Source: Verrucomicrobiales bacterium | Lineage (GTDB): Bacteria; Verrucomicrobiota; Verrucomicrobiia; Verrucomicrobiales; DEV007 | DNA: 64,000 bases | NCBI GenBank assembly: GCA_012960505.1 | Contig: DUBC01000022.1 | Coordinates: forward strand, 278 to 64,277 | Direction of reading: 5' to 3' | Notes under the pieces: generated by a model | The model's input: the letters and a program-made list of their open reading frames with translations, nothing else | What the model was told of the DNA's origin: nothing | Database searches by the model: none | Made by a program: the position numbers and the translations under genes | In this document: piece by piece, positions 54,008 to 63,355 of the stretch | How positions within the stretch are numbered: position 1 is the stretch's first letter | Layout of the letters: the number at the start of each line of letters is the position of its first letter

Positions 54008-55111
54008 TTATAATAGATGAGCAGCCACTGAGTCTGCTACCATTTTCCCCTTATCTGTCAGTTTAATTCTATTCTCATATCTACTTATTAGACCTTCTGT
54101 TTCTAGATCTTCGACTCGATTTTTTGTTTTCCCCAATGTATCAAAGGAAATTCCTCTGGACGTCCTTAGCTCCAAAGCGATCCGTTCAGTCCTGAAAGAT
54201 GAAGCATTAATAATTTCACGCTCTGTTTCGATTTTATCGAGTTCGTTAAGTTTCAATGATTCAATATATTTGTTTGTGTCCGCTACGTTTCTCCACCGTT
54301 TTCCATGAACAGTTGAGAATGCTCCGGGGCCGATCCCTAGATAATCAGCTCCTGACCAATAAGCTTTATTGTGTTCTGACTGATGTCCAGGTAGTGCATA
54401 ATTTGAAATTTCGTAGTGTTCATATCCAGACCCTCTAAGGGCTTCCATTGCGGACTTAAATAATTTTCCATCTTTTTCTGGGTTCTCATTAAATTCACCA
54501 TTCTTAAGTTTTTCGAAGTATTCAGTATCTTCTTCGTAATTGAGGTTATATGCAGAGATATGATCCGGTTTCATTTTGATTGTTCTATGAAGGTCATTGA
54601 TCCAAGTTTCGAGGGATTGACCGGGAACAGAAAACATTAGATCGATGTTTAAGCTTTTGAAGTTGCAGGAGCGGAGTATCTCGAAACTCTCTTCTGCTTC
54701 GTCCGGCGCATGATCTCGGCCAAGAGTCTTTAGTGTAGAAAGGTTCCACGATTGGATTCCAAGGCTTACCCTAGTGACACTGTTATTTTTTATTATTTTG
54801 GCCTTGTCTAAATCAAAAGTGCTGGGATTTGCTTCAATTACCCACTCGATCAGATTTGATGGGTTTATTTTTTTATTGATACCGGTAAGAAGTGTTTCCA
54901 GATTTTTTGGCGATAGAGCGGTTGGTGTGCCTCCACCTAAATAAATAGTTTCTATATGAAGCTCGAGATTTTGTGCTCTTATGGATATCTCATTGAGAAC
55001 TGAATCTACTAATTCAGATTGATTAATATTGCCAAATGTATGCTTATAGAAACTACAGTATGGACAAATCCGGTGACAGAATGGGACGTGGATGTATAGG
55101 TGTTTTACCAT
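54008..55111 (-). CDS. hemW: Radical SAM heme chaperone HemW
   Basis: This 367-aa protein has the radical-SAM cluster motif CHRICPYC (Cys12, Cys16, Cys19) and the family features IYLGGGTPTAL (about 57-67) and HNKAYW (matching the HNxxYW signature that separates HemW from coproporphyrinogen dehydrogenase). HemW delivers heme to respiratory cytochromes. Its presence fits the several c-type cytochromes coded in this window. Its start lies 39 bases from the likely start of the divergent squalene/phytoene synthase. Confidence 0.92.
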   Translation of the reverse strand: MVKHLYIHVPFCHRICPYCSFYKHTFGNINQSELVDSVLNEISIRAQNLELHIETIYLGGGTPTALSPKNLETLLTGINKKINPSNLIEWVIEANPSTFDLDKAKIIKNNSVTRVSLGIQSWNLSTLKTLGRDHAPDEAEESFEILRSCNFKSLNIDLMFSVPGQSLETWINDLHRTIKMKPDHISAYNLNYEEDTEYFEKLKNGEFNENPEKDGKLFKSAMEALRGSGYEHYEISNYALPGHQSEHNKAYWSGADYLGIGPGAFSTVHGKRWRNVADTNKYIESLKLNELDKIETEREIINASSFRTERIALELRTSRGISFDTLGKTKNRVEDLETEGLISRYENRIKLTDKGKMVADSVAAHLL

Positions 55112-55150
55112 GGCCTCACTAATAAGTTAGTGCGATGCTGTAAATTTCCA

Positions 55151-56110
55151 ATGAAGGACTTTCAAAAAGAATTTGGTGAAAAAATGATTGCTTCGGTTTC
55201 GAGGAGTTTTTATCTATCATTGCGATTTTTGCCCTCTGAAATGCGCGGCACAGCCTCTTTGGCTTACTTGTTAGCAAGAGCAACAGATACAGTGGCTGAC
55301 ACAAGTGCTTTGCCTGAAGGTGACCGATTAGAATTCTTGGAAGCGATGGGTTTGGCAATTAATGGAGGAGGCGAAGCTCTTCAGTTAGATTCTTTGTTTC
55401 TGGAAGGAGGAATATCAGAAAGTGAAAAGATTCTACTCGAGAAGTGGCAGCACTGTTTGGAATGGCTGCAATCGCTGAAGGAACCAAGGCAACTAGCGAT
55501 ACGTAAAGTGATGAGATCCATCATTAAGGGGCAATCCGACGATCTCCGTAATTTTTCAGGCAATGAATTTGCGGTCCTAAGGACAGAGGAGGAGCTCGAT
55601 CAATACACTTATGATGTTGCTGGTTCGGTAGGAGTTTTTTGGACTGAGATTGGGTTCGATGCCTTTGGGTCTGATTTTGCTGAATTAGAATATGAGGAGA
55701 TGGCTTCGCTTGGTGAAAATTACGGCAAGGGCCTTCAGCTTTTGAATATCCTTCGTGACTTTCCTGAAGACATTGCTTCTGGTCGTTGTTATTTCCCTGG
55801 TTCTTTTTCTGATCAGGACGGTGAAATGATATGGAATCAGGTCATGGACTATTGGCAGAAAAGATGTGGTTCTTTGCTTCAATCGTCTGCTGATTATATT
55901 GAATCATTGAATGGATCAAGGGTGCGTTTTGCAACTAGCTTGCCTGCATTGATTGGGGCAAGAACACTCAAGCTGATTGAGAATGCTGATTGGGCTAATC
56001 TTTGCGGCAGGATCAAAGTGAGCCGGGGAGAGGTTAAGCGTATTATGCTTAAAGCGGGCTTGGCCGGACGCAAAAGGTTAAGTAAAATGATAGCAACGCA
56101 GTTTTCCTAA
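55151..56110 (+). CDS. Squalene/phytoene synthase family protein
   Basis: The start at 55151 gives 319 residues and begins like family members (SVSRSFYLSLRFLPSEMR); an earlier ATG at 55100 overlaps the divergent hemW gene. Both aspartate-rich prenyl-diphosphate motifs are visible: RATDTVADT (about 42-50) and NILRDFPED (about 196-204). The enzyme joins two C15 or C20 prenyl diphosphates head to head, giving squalene (hopanoid route) or phytoene (carotenoid route); sequence alone does not decide which. No cyclase, desaturase or other hopanoid gene is adjacent. Confidence 0.85.
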   Translation: MKDFQKEFGEKMIASVSRSFYLSLRFLPSEMRGTASLAYLLARATDTVADTSALPEGDRLEFLEAMGLAINGGGEALQLDSLFLEGGISESEKILLEKWQHCLEWLQSLKEPRQLAIRKVMRSIIKGQSDDLRNFSGNEFAVLRTEEELDQYTYDVAGSVGVFWTEIGFDAFGSDFAELEYEEMASLGENYGKGLQLLNILRDFPEDIASGRCYFPGSFSDQDGEMIWNQVMDYWQKRCGSLLQSSADYIESLNGSRVRFATSLPALIGARTLKLIENADWANLCGRIKVSRGEVKRIMLKAGLAGRKRLSKMIATQFS

Positions 56111-57006
56111 TCCATCCACTGATTGAATTCGGTGGGGTGTTCGCTATGGAAATGCATTTCTTCTCTTGTTTCAGGATGGATAAAGCTGAGTTTCCAAGCG
56201 TGCAGCATTAGCCTCGCCACTTGGATATTTTGTTTTGCAGTCCGTGAATAGATGGGATCTCCAAGAATTGGATTGCCTAAGGATTTCATGTGAACTCTGA
56301 TTTGATGAGTGCGGCCAGTGAGTAGATGGCATTCGATAAGGGATGCGCCGTCTGATTTTTTTTTAACCGAATAATTAGTTATGGCTAATTTACCTCTAGG
56401 AGGTGTTACCACAGTCATTTTCTGACGGTCTTTAGGGTTCCTGGCAATATGGTTCTCTATTTTTCCTGATTCAATGCTTGGACAGCCGTTGACCACAGCC
56501 AGATAGAGTTTCTTGATCTGACGGTTTGCGAAGGATTCCACTAAGTGCCTGTGTGTCGTGTCGGACTTTGCTGCTACGAGGCAACCGCTAGTGTCCTTAT
56601 CAAGTCGGTGCACGATCCCCGGCCTTTCAACGCCGCCGATTCCTGACAGGTGATTGCAATGATGAAGCAGTGCATTGACAAGCGTTCCGTCAAGATTGCC
56701 TGCGGCGGGATGGACGACTAAGCCGTGGGGCTTGTTAATCACGATCAGGTGTTCATCCTCATATAAGATGTTAAGTTTGATATTTTCAGGTTTTGCTTTT
56801 GGCTGGGTGAGCGGAGGGATGGTGATTTTTATGATGTCGCCTTCACAGATTGGCTGCTTTGATTTGGTTGAATTTCCGTTCAAAGTAATATGGCCGCCCT
56901 TGATGAGGGATTGGAGCCTTGATCTTGATAAGTCAGGAAGTTTTTCTGCAAGGAAACGATCAATTCTTAGATTGCTTTCTTCTACTCTTTCAACAGTAAA
57001 TTGCAT
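56107..57006 (-). CDS. RluD-like rRNA pseudouridine synthase
   Basis: The start at 57006 gives 299 residues, beginning MQFTVERVEES; the frame extends upstream to 57051 with sequence not typical of the family. It has an N-terminal S4 RNA-binding domain (about 12-60) and an RluA/RluD catalytic domain, with the active-site motif HRLDKDTSG (Asp about 135). RluD modifies helix 69 of 23S rRNA; other RluA-family members act on different sites, and I cannot separate these by eye, so I leave the symbol empty. It converges with the squalene/phytoene synthase gene by a four-base overlap. Confidence 0.9.
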   Translation of the reverse strand: MQFTVERVEESNLRIDRFLAEKLPDLSRSRLQSLIKGGHITLNGNSTKSKQPICEGDIIKITIPPLTQPKAKPENIKLNILYEDEHLIVINKPHGLVVHPAAGNLDGTLVNALLHHCNHLSGIGGVERPGIVHRLDKDTSGCLVAAKSDTTHRHLVESFANRQIKKLYLAVVNGCPSIESGKIENHIARNPKDRQKMTVVTPPRGKLAITNYSVKKKSDGASLIECHLLTGRTHQIRVHMKSLGNPILGDPIYSRTAKQNIQVARLMLHAWKLSFIHPETREEMHFHSEHPTEFNQWMD

Positions 57007-57095
57007 ATACTTTCTCAGTGATAAGATTGCTCTGATGTATAGTTTGTGCAATGAAGGTATTACAAGCTTTTGCGGTATCCTGAAGGAGTGATACG

Positions 57096-59513
57096 TTGTC
57101 GACGATGGAGAATGACTCTAAATCCAAGCATTTAATGAATGCGTGCCCAAACTGTGGCGTAATTATGGATGTTTCCTCTTGTGACCCCTATTCCAAAGTC
57201 ATTTGTCCCGAATGTTCAGCTGCGATCCGAGTGAGGGCAGATTTTTTACACTTCAGAATTGAAAAGAAAATTGGAGAGGGAGGTCTGAGTCGTGTGTTTC
57301 GTGCAGTTGATCAGACTTTGGATCGTTTCGTAGCACTTAAAATTTTAAATCCAGATTTCAGCAAGGACGCTGGGAGAGCAGTGGAATTTGAGAAGGAAGC
57401 GAAGATAACGGCTTCAATTAGTCATCCCAATGTAGTGAAGGTGTTTTCTGCTGGCCGTGACCAGGACCATTACTTTATGGCAATGGAGTTGGTTGGCGGT
57501 GGGTCACTAGATGAAATGATTCACTTGGAAGGCAAGTTGAGCGAAAAGAAGGTGTTGGATGTAGGATCTGAATTGGTTCAAGGAATGAATGCCGCTCATG
57601 TAGCTGGTCTAATACACCGGGACATTAAGCCGGGGAATATATTATTTTCAGAAGATGGGATTTCTAAAATAGTTGATTTTGGATTGGCTCGGCCAGAAAT
57701 TTCCAAAGGATCGGAGTCAGGAGAAATGTGGGCTACTCCGTATTACGTTCCTCCTGAAAAGCTCTATGGAGCAAAAGAAGATTTCCGGAGCGATGTCTAT
57801 AGCCTTGGGGCTACTCTTTTTCATGCATTAGCTGGTGAGCCGCCATGCTCTTCTGACACACCCTCTATTGAGGAACTTAAATTATTAAAGCAGAGAAAAG
57901 TTAGCCTAGAGATGAGAGCTTCGCATGTTTCTGTTTCAACTTGTGAATTGGTTGATCGGATGATGGCAAAGGATCCACAGGATAGGTATGATTCGTATCA
58001 AGATCTTGCTAGTCATTTTAGTAGAGCACGCAACAAATTAAGTCAGTCATCTATACTCCTTGTCAACTCAGGGTCATTGAGGATTGATCAGGCCGGTGGA
58101 AAAGAGAAATTAGTTACTAGAAGAGTAGTGATGGCGATGGGGGCCTTTGTTATTCTTTTGGGGATGATGTTTTTTTGGAATGGATTTCAAAATGATCCTT
58201 CTAATGATATTGAGATTAATAAAGGAATAGAGGGTGTTCAGATAGTTAAGGGTGGCAATCAATCAACTACCGAAAAGTTTCAAGGTGCCATTAAGATGAT
58301 GGAGATGAGGGCCTTTGGATCCGCTGAGCGTGTGTTTGGTGAAATTGCTTCTTCAGGGGAAACTCTTCAACCCACATCTAATTGGGCTCTATTCAATCAG
58401 GGATTGAGTTTGCTTTTTCAGGGAGAATTAAAAAGAGCAGGAATTGTTTATGAACGGCTGAAGAATAAGAGTAATTATTCGGACAGAAATGAGGATAAAA
58501 AACTTTGTTTTTTTTATGATAATGCCAGTAAATTACTATGTTTTGAGAAGCCTGTCAGGCTAGATAGTAGAGTTAGGTTTGGAGATAATAGCTTTGAATC
58601 TTTGGCTCTACTTGCGATAGGAGTTCACAATTGGGAACTTGGAGCCTTTGATGAAGCGGAAGGATACTTTCTTGGTTTTTCAAAGCAGAAAATCCCAAAA
58701 AAATATACTTGGATTAATGGATTCAAGGAGCTCATGGAGCCGTACCTGATTGATCTTGGTCTGTTACGTAAATTTCCAGTAGTTGATTTTCAGTCTAATT
58801 TTAAGGAGATGAATTCTGCTCTTCAGGTTTCTGAGGAAATTTTATTAATGACAGAGACCAATAGGGTCAAAGAGCATATGAGGGGTCGTGTTGAAATTCT
58901 GCGAGAAGTTTCTTTAAAACTTAAAGAGGAGGAACGGAAAGAAGATGAATCAAGATTGTCAAAATTGCGATTAGAAGAGCTTGAAAAAATGTTCAAGATG
59001 AAGGTTGATGTTAAGGAGTACTCTATTGATTACAGTTTCATGAAAGGTATCAAGGTGATTGGGATCAATAAATTCAGGCATCCTGAATTTATTGGGATCA
59101 AGGCAGATTATGTTGAGGCTTGGAAATCTGCTGAGTCATTCATTAAAAATGTGATCGATGGCATTAATCGGCACGGTTATTATGGGCCAGTTAAGATGAA
59201 GGATGGTTCAATTAGGAATCTGAACATCGTTTCTGCAGACCGGGACCAGTTCATTCATATGTTTGGTGCGGCTCAAGGGAAGGCAAGCGTCCAGATAGAT
59301 CAAGTGACTGGACCTTCTTTGAGGGTTATTTCAAAAAGTTTTTTTAATAAAATAAAAGATAAAAATATTATTGAGGAAAGGTTAAAAGAGAGGGTCTTCT
59401 TTTCTTATCTGATCGGAGAATTGGCTGTTGCAGCAACTCTTAGTGCTGAGATAACTAACGATTCATTTCGTGAGCTTTGGTCCAGAATTCTTAAGGCTGA
59501 GAGGCGTTCTTGA
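57096..59513 (+). CDS. Membrane Ser/Thr protein kinase with N-terminal zinc ribbon
   Basis: This 805-aa protein probably starts at the TTG at 57096, which has AAGGAG seven bases upstream; the ATG at 57105 is 16 bases from it. It has a zinc ribbon (Cys17, Cys20, Cys37, Cys40) and a kinase domain (about 53-310) with the P-loop GEGGLSRVF (60-68), Lys82 in VALKIL, the catalytic LIHRDIKPGN and DFGLARP. A transmembrane segment near residue 345 is followed by about 430 residues of periplasmic helical sequence with TPR-like character (AFDEAEGYFLGF). It fits the PknB-like Hanks kinases common in PVC bacteria. The kinase domain looks active. It is followed 57 bases later by clpX. Confidence 0.87.
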   Translation: MSTMENDSKSKHLMNACPNCGVIMDVSSCDPYSKVICPECSAAIRVRADFLHFRIEKKIGEGGLSRVFRAVDQTLDRFVALKILNPDFSKDAGRAVEFEKEAKITASISHPNVVKVFSAGRDQDHYFMAMELVGGGSLDEMIHLEGKLSEKKVLDVGSELVQGMNAAHVAGLIHRDIKPGNILFSEDGISKIVDFGLARPEISKGSESGEMWATPYYVPPEKLYGAKEDFRSDVYSLGATLFHALAGEPPCSSDTPSIEELKLLKQRKVSLEMRASHVSVSTCELVDRMMAKDPQDRYDSYQDLASHFSRARNKLSQSSILLVNSGSLRIDQAGGKEKLVTRRVVMAMGAFVILLGMMFFWNGFQNDPSNDIEINKGIEGVQIVKGGNQSTTEKFQGAIKMMEMRAFGSAERVFGEIASSGETLQPTSNWALFNQGLSLLFQGELKRAGIVYERLKNKSNYSDRNEDKKLCFFYDNASKLLCFEKPVRLDSRVRFGDNSFESLALLAIGVHNWELGAFDEAEGYFLGFSKQKIPKKYTWINGFKELMEPYLIDLGLLRKFPVVDFQSNFKEMNSALQVSEEILLMTETNRVKEHMRGRVEILREVSLKLKEEERKEDESRLSKLRLEELEKMFKMKVDVKEYSIDYSFMKGIKVIGINKFRHPEFIGIKADYVEAWKSAESFIKNVIDGINRHGYYGPVKMKDGSIRNLNIVSADRDQFIHMFGAAQGKASVQIDQVTGPSLRVISKSFFNKIKDKNIIEERLKERVFFSYLIGELAVAATLSAEITNDSFRELWSRILKAERRS

Positions 59514-59570
59514 ATTTTCAGGAGCAGACGGACTTGAGAGGTTAGCTGAATTGCACCATAATGATAAGCA

Positions 59571-61169
59571 ATGAGTGAAAAAGAAAACGAATCCCCAGTC
59601 CCCTCGCCTGAGGAAATATCAAAAAAATTAACTGATTTCCTTCAGGAGAACTTCGGACAATCCGCCGGGTTTAATTCTTTTCCAGACATGAGTAGTCCGG
59701 AGAAAGAAGAAGAGCCGCCCGCTAAACCTGAAATTAAGGAGAGAGTAGATGTATTTGATTTTAATTATCTTCCAAAAGATATCTGCGCACACCTTGATCG
59801 TTTCGTGATACGACAGGAGGAGGCTAAAAAAGCTTTATCGATTGCAGTTTGTGACCATTATCATCATGCAAAATATCTACGTCGTCTGCAGGAGGACGAA
59901 TCTCAGGACCTTTCATCAGTGGAGTTCGCTAAGCAGAATGTCGTAATTGTTGGTCCTACTGGAGTAGGCAAGACTTATTTAGTGAAACATATTGCTGAGA
60001 TGATAGGTGTTCCTTTTGTTAAAGCGGATGCTACAAAGTTTAGTGAAACGGGATATGTTGGAGGAGACGTTGATGATCTTGTTAGGGAACTGGTCCAGAA
60101 AGCTGGCGGTGACGTGGACTTGGCTGAGCATGGAATAATCTATATTGATGAAATTGACAAATTGGCGTCGAACGGAAATTCAATGGGCCGTGATGTGAGC
60201 GGAAGGGGAGTCCAGACAGCATTGCTGAAATTGATGGAAGAGACTGAAGTTCAGTTGAGAAATCCTATGGATATCCAATCCCAAATGCAGGCTGTTTTTG
60301 ATCTTAAAAATGGGCAGTCCGGACCTAAGGCTATTAATACCCGTGATATTCTCTTCATTGTGAGTGGTGCTTTCTCAGGCCTAGAAGAGTTGGTAAGGAA
60401 GAGGCTCAGTCAGGGCCAGATTGGTTTTGGAACGAGTAGCGAGGAAATTCTCATGGACAATGAATTGTTCGGTCATGTTGGCACTCAGGATTTTATTGAT
60501 TTTGGATTTGAGGCGGAGTTCATCGGGAGGCTTCCTATTCGTGTCGTTTGTGAGCATTTGGATGCTAAGGATCTTCTTGAGATTATGAAGTCATCAGAGG
60601 GCAGTCTTCTTCGCCAATATGAGCAGGAATTTGCGGCTTACGGTATCCAAGCCAAGTTTGAGAAGGGGGCCATGGAAATTATTGCAGAGAGAGCAGCGCA
60701 AGAAAAAACCGGAGCCAGAGGGCTTATGACTGTTTGTGAGCGGATCCTTAGGAATTTTAAATTTGAGCTTCCGGGAACTTCTGTTAGCGAACTTAAGATT
60801 AATGCTGATTTAGTGAATAATAACTCGAAGGTTCTTGAGAAATATAAGAAGAAGGGACGAAAAGTTAGTGTGGGTAGAGTTAGCCAGGAACTGGAACTTT
60901 TCTCATCAGCATTTCTAAAGAATCATGGGGTCCGCATTGAATTTAGCGAGGATGCCGTTGAGGCAATTGGCGAACGAGCAGTCAAAGAAGGAACCCGTCC
61001 TTTGCAATTGTGTGAATTTTTATTCAAGGATTATCAGTTCGGCCTCAAACTGATCCAGAAGAATACGGGGAAAGATGAATTTACTGTTAATTCAGAAGCG
61101 GTAACGGATCCGGATTCATATCTGAGTTCCATGGTGGTGAGTTCATATCGTGATGCGAAAACAAAATGA
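59571..61169 (+). CDS. clpX: ClpX-like unfoldase with duplicated C-terminal subdomain
   Basis: This 532-aa AAA+ unfoldase feeds proteins to ClpP. Motifs: Walker A GPTGVGKT (128-135), the pore loop GYVG (161-164), Walker B IIYIDEID (189-196), the ClpP-binding IGF loop (284-286) and the sensor-2 GAR (381-383). The usual N-terminal four-cysteine zinc domain is missing and replaced by a charged region of about 60 residues. The C-terminal small subdomain occurs twice, at about 358-415 (FEKGAMEIIAERA) and about 453-512 (FSEDAVEAIGERA); the second copy lacks the sensor-2 Arg. E. coli ClpX is about 420 residues. It lies 57 bases after the kinase gene and 84 before recR. Confidence 0.85.
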   Translation: MSEKENESPVPSPEEISKKLTDFLQENFGQSAGFNSFPDMSSPEKEEEPPAKPEIKERVDVFDFNYLPKDICAHLDRFVIRQEEAKKALSIAVCDHYHHAKYLRRLQEDESQDLSSVEFAKQNVVIVGPTGVGKTYLVKHIAEMIGVPFVKADATKFSETGYVGGDVDDLVRELVQKAGGDVDLAEHGIIYIDEIDKLASNGNSMGRDVSGRGVQTALLKLMEETEVQLRNPMDIQSQMQAVFDLKNGQSGPKAINTRDILFIVSGAFSGLEELVRKRLSQGQIGFGTSSEEILMDNELFGHVGTQDFIDFGFEAEFIGRLPIRVVCEHLDAKDLLEIMKSSEGSLLRQYEQEFAAYGIQAKFEKGAMEIIAERAAQEKTGARGLMTVCERILRNFKFELPGTSVSELKINADLVNNNSKVLEKYKKKGRKVSVGRVSQELELFSSAFLKNHGVRIEFSEDAVEAIGERAVKEGTRPLQLCEFLFKDYQFGLKLIQKNTGKDEFTVNSEAVTDPDSYLSSMVVSSYRDAKTK

Positions 61170-61253
61170 GTGATTGTCTTTTTTGCCACTATCATGGAAG
61201 GAGAAATCACGTGATATATATTATATATTATACATTCTGTAAATAATACGATT

Positions 61254-61868
61254 ATGGCTCGTTTGAATTTTCCGGAAGAGATTAAAAGTCTCATAGACAC
61301 ATTAAAAAAACTTCCGGGGATTGGGCCCAGGGGAGCCGAGAGGATTGCTGTTTGGTTGATCAATCAGGATAGAGAATTTGCATCCCTTCTATCGAAGGTA
61401 GTCGAGGATTCAGTTCAGTTGATAGGGGCATGTGAAATTTGTGGTTTTTTTAAAAGCCATGAAAAGGGTTGTTTTTCGTGTGATGATTCTGAACGAGACG
61501 GTTCAGTTATTTGTGTGGTTGAACAGCCCACCGATGTTATTGCCCTTGAAAAGACTGGTGCCTTTAAAGGGACTTACCATTGCTTAGGGGGGAAAATTGC
61601 ACCCCTCGATAATATAGGCCCAGAAGATCTGAGGGTGAGCTCTTTGATTTCGAGGATAGAAGATTCTGATTTTGGTGAAGTTATTTTGGGGGTGGGCTCA
61701 GATGTTGAGGGTGAGGCGACGGCAAATTATCTTGCTGATTTAATTGTCGGAAAAGGCTTAAAGGTAGATATAACCAGACTAGCTCAGGGCCTCCCTGCGG
61801 GTGGAGGGCTTGAGAATGCGGATGAGTTGACCCTGTACAGGGCTCTGGATGGGCGAAGAAAAGTTTAG
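61254..61868 (+). CDS. recR: Recombination protein RecR
   Basis: This 204-aa protein has the helix-hairpin-helix KKLPGIGPRGAERIA (about 18-32), a C4 zinc finger (Cys60, Cys63, Cys73, Cys76), a Toprim domain (VICVVEQPTDVIALEKTG) and a C-terminal RLAQGLPAGGGLENAD typical of RecR. With RecF or RecO it loads RecA onto gapped DNA. Length is standard. An AT-rich stretch (atatattatatattata, about 61216-61232) just upstream may contain its promoter. It is followed by lipA after 49 bases. Confidence 0.96.
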   Translation: MARLNFPEEIKSLIDTLKKLPGIGPRGAERIAVWLINQDREFASLLSKVVEDSVQLIGACEICGFFKSHEKGCFSCDDSERDGSVICVVEQPTDVIALEKTGAFKGTYHCLGGKIAPLDNIGPEDLRVSSLISRIEDSDFGEVILGVGSDVEGEATANYLADLIVGKGLKVDITRLAQGLPAGGGLENADELTLYRALDGRRKV

Positions 61869-61917
61869 AAACAGTAGTTTGCTAAAGTTCTTCAATTCTA
61901 TAGGTTTGAAATAAGAA

Positions 61918-62817
61918 ATGTCTTGTAAGATCAATCCAACCTTGCATAGGGAGAATAAACCTGAATGGATAAAGGTGCGCTTGCCGAGTGATCCAGTTTT
62001 CTGGTCCACTAAGGGACTCATTGATGATTTACGTCTGACTACGGTTTGTGAGGAGGCTCAGTGCCCTAACCGTTGGGAATGCTGGAGTGGGGGAACTGCA
62101 ACATTCATGATTGCTGGTGACCGTTGCACTAGAGCCTGTGGATTCTGTGCCGTCAAGACCGCTAAACCTCTTTCGCTTGAATCTGATGAACCGAGCCGGG
62201 TTGCACAAGCAACGAAGCGGTTAGGATTGAATCATGTTGTTATTACCGCAGTGGCACGTGATGATTTGGCTGATGGGGGAGCTGAGCATTTTTCCAGAAC
62301 GGTAACTTCGACTAAGGAGTCTAATCCGGGGGTAGTTATTGAAATTTTGGTTCCAGATTTTAATGGTAAAAATGAGGCATTGCGAGTTTGCATGGAATCC
62401 GAGCCTCATATCTTTAATCACAATCTAGAAACTGTGGAGCGGCTTACGAAACTGGTCAGGTCCAGGGCTCAATACAAGAGGTCGCTTGAAGTGCTTAAAA
62501 GGGCCAAGGAATTTGCAAATGAGCTAGGTTATAAGGTGGCTACTAAGAGTGGTATTATGCTTGGTCTTGGTGAGACTGAGGATGAGGTCATGGAGTCAAT
62601 GGATCATTTGCTGGAACATAATGTCACAGTTCTCACACTTGGTCAGTACTTAAGACCTTCGGAAAAGCATCTTCCTGTCGTTGAGTATATTCATCCGGAT
62701 CAATTTCATCGGCTCAAGGAAGTGGCCGAGGAAAAAGGTTTTAAACATGTTGCGTCCGGACCCTTAGTCCGCAGTTCCTATCATGCTGCTGATTTTAAGC
62801 CTGAATTGGACCCTTGA
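61918..62817 (+). CDS. lipA: Lipoyl synthase
   Basis: This 299-aa radical-SAM enzyme inserts sulfur at C6 and C8 of octanoyl groups on lipoyl domains. Both iron-sulfur clusters are represented: the auxiliary cluster in CEEAQCPNRWEC (C-x4-C-x5-C) and the radical-SAM motif CTRACGFC (CxxxCxxC). The signature GGTATFMIAGD and the C-terminal GPLVRSSYHA are typical. Length matches the family. No lipB is next to it. Confidence 0.97.
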   Translation: MSCKINPTLHRENKPEWIKVRLPSDPVFWSTKGLIDDLRLTTVCEEAQCPNRWECWSGGTATFMIAGDRCTRACGFCAVKTAKPLSLESDEPSRVAQATKRLGLNHVVITAVARDDLADGGAEHFSRTVTSTKESNPGVVIEILVPDFNGKNEALRVCMESEPHIFNHNLETVERLTKLVRSRAQYKRSLEVLKRAKEFANELGYKVATKSGIMLGLGETEDEVMESMDHLLEHNVTVLTLGQYLRPSEKHLPVVEYIHPDQFHRLKEVAEEKGFKHVASGPLVRSSYHAADFKPELDP

Positions 62818-62842
62818 GAGATCTTCGTCTTGAGCTTAAAGG

Positions 62843-63313
62843 TTAATATTGGAAGCCGTTTCTTCTGATTCTCACCATGGGCGACCTGTCCGGATCATTA
62901 AGAATTCCGTCCATGACTTCTGCCGCGTAAATTGTGTGATCTCCAGATTCGATTTTGCCAGTTACCTTGCAGGCAAGAAATGCTAACGCTTCGGTGAGTT
63001 GGGGAATATTATACTCATTATCTTCTAACTCGAGAGAATCAAAAGGAGATCTATTTTCCTGCTGATTGAAGGGTTTCATTAAGCGGCCATCTTCTTCGCC
63101 AAGTACATTAATTCCAATGAGGCCCGATTCTTGGATGGCTTCGTTCAGGCGACGGTCCACGCTGATGGCTGCTGTAATTATTGGTGGCTCAAATCCTGCC
63201 TGCTCTACAAAACTTGCCAGCATTCCTACCTCCTCTCCATCGAGTATGCTAGTGGCGATATATACGCCGCTTGGAAGTTTTCCAAGGGCAGGTCCGATTC
63301 TTTCTTCGTTCAT
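62843..63313 (-). CDS. Flavin reductase-like FMN-binding protein
   Basis: This 156-aa protein has the flavin-reductase-like split beta-barrel: LGKLPSGVYIATS at the start, ASFVEQAGFEPPIITAAIS, and GIINVLG-like GINVLGEEDGRLMKPF. Short members such as this one reduce free FMN with NAD(P)H or act as the reductase of a two-component oxygenase; no partner oxygenase lies here. It is 42 bases downstream of the MoeB-rhodanese gene on the same strand. Confidence 0.85.
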   Translation of the reverse strand: MNEERIGPALGKLPSGVYIATSILDGEEVGMLASFVEQAGFEPPIITAAISVDRRLNEAIQESGLIGINVLGEEDGRLMKPFNQQENRSPFDSLELEDNEYNIPQLTEALAFLACKVTGKIESGDHTIYAAEVMDGILNDPDRSPMVRIRRNGFQY

Positions 63314-63355
63314 GTTAATTACACTTTTTGTTATAATTGATCCGATTCCAATGAT

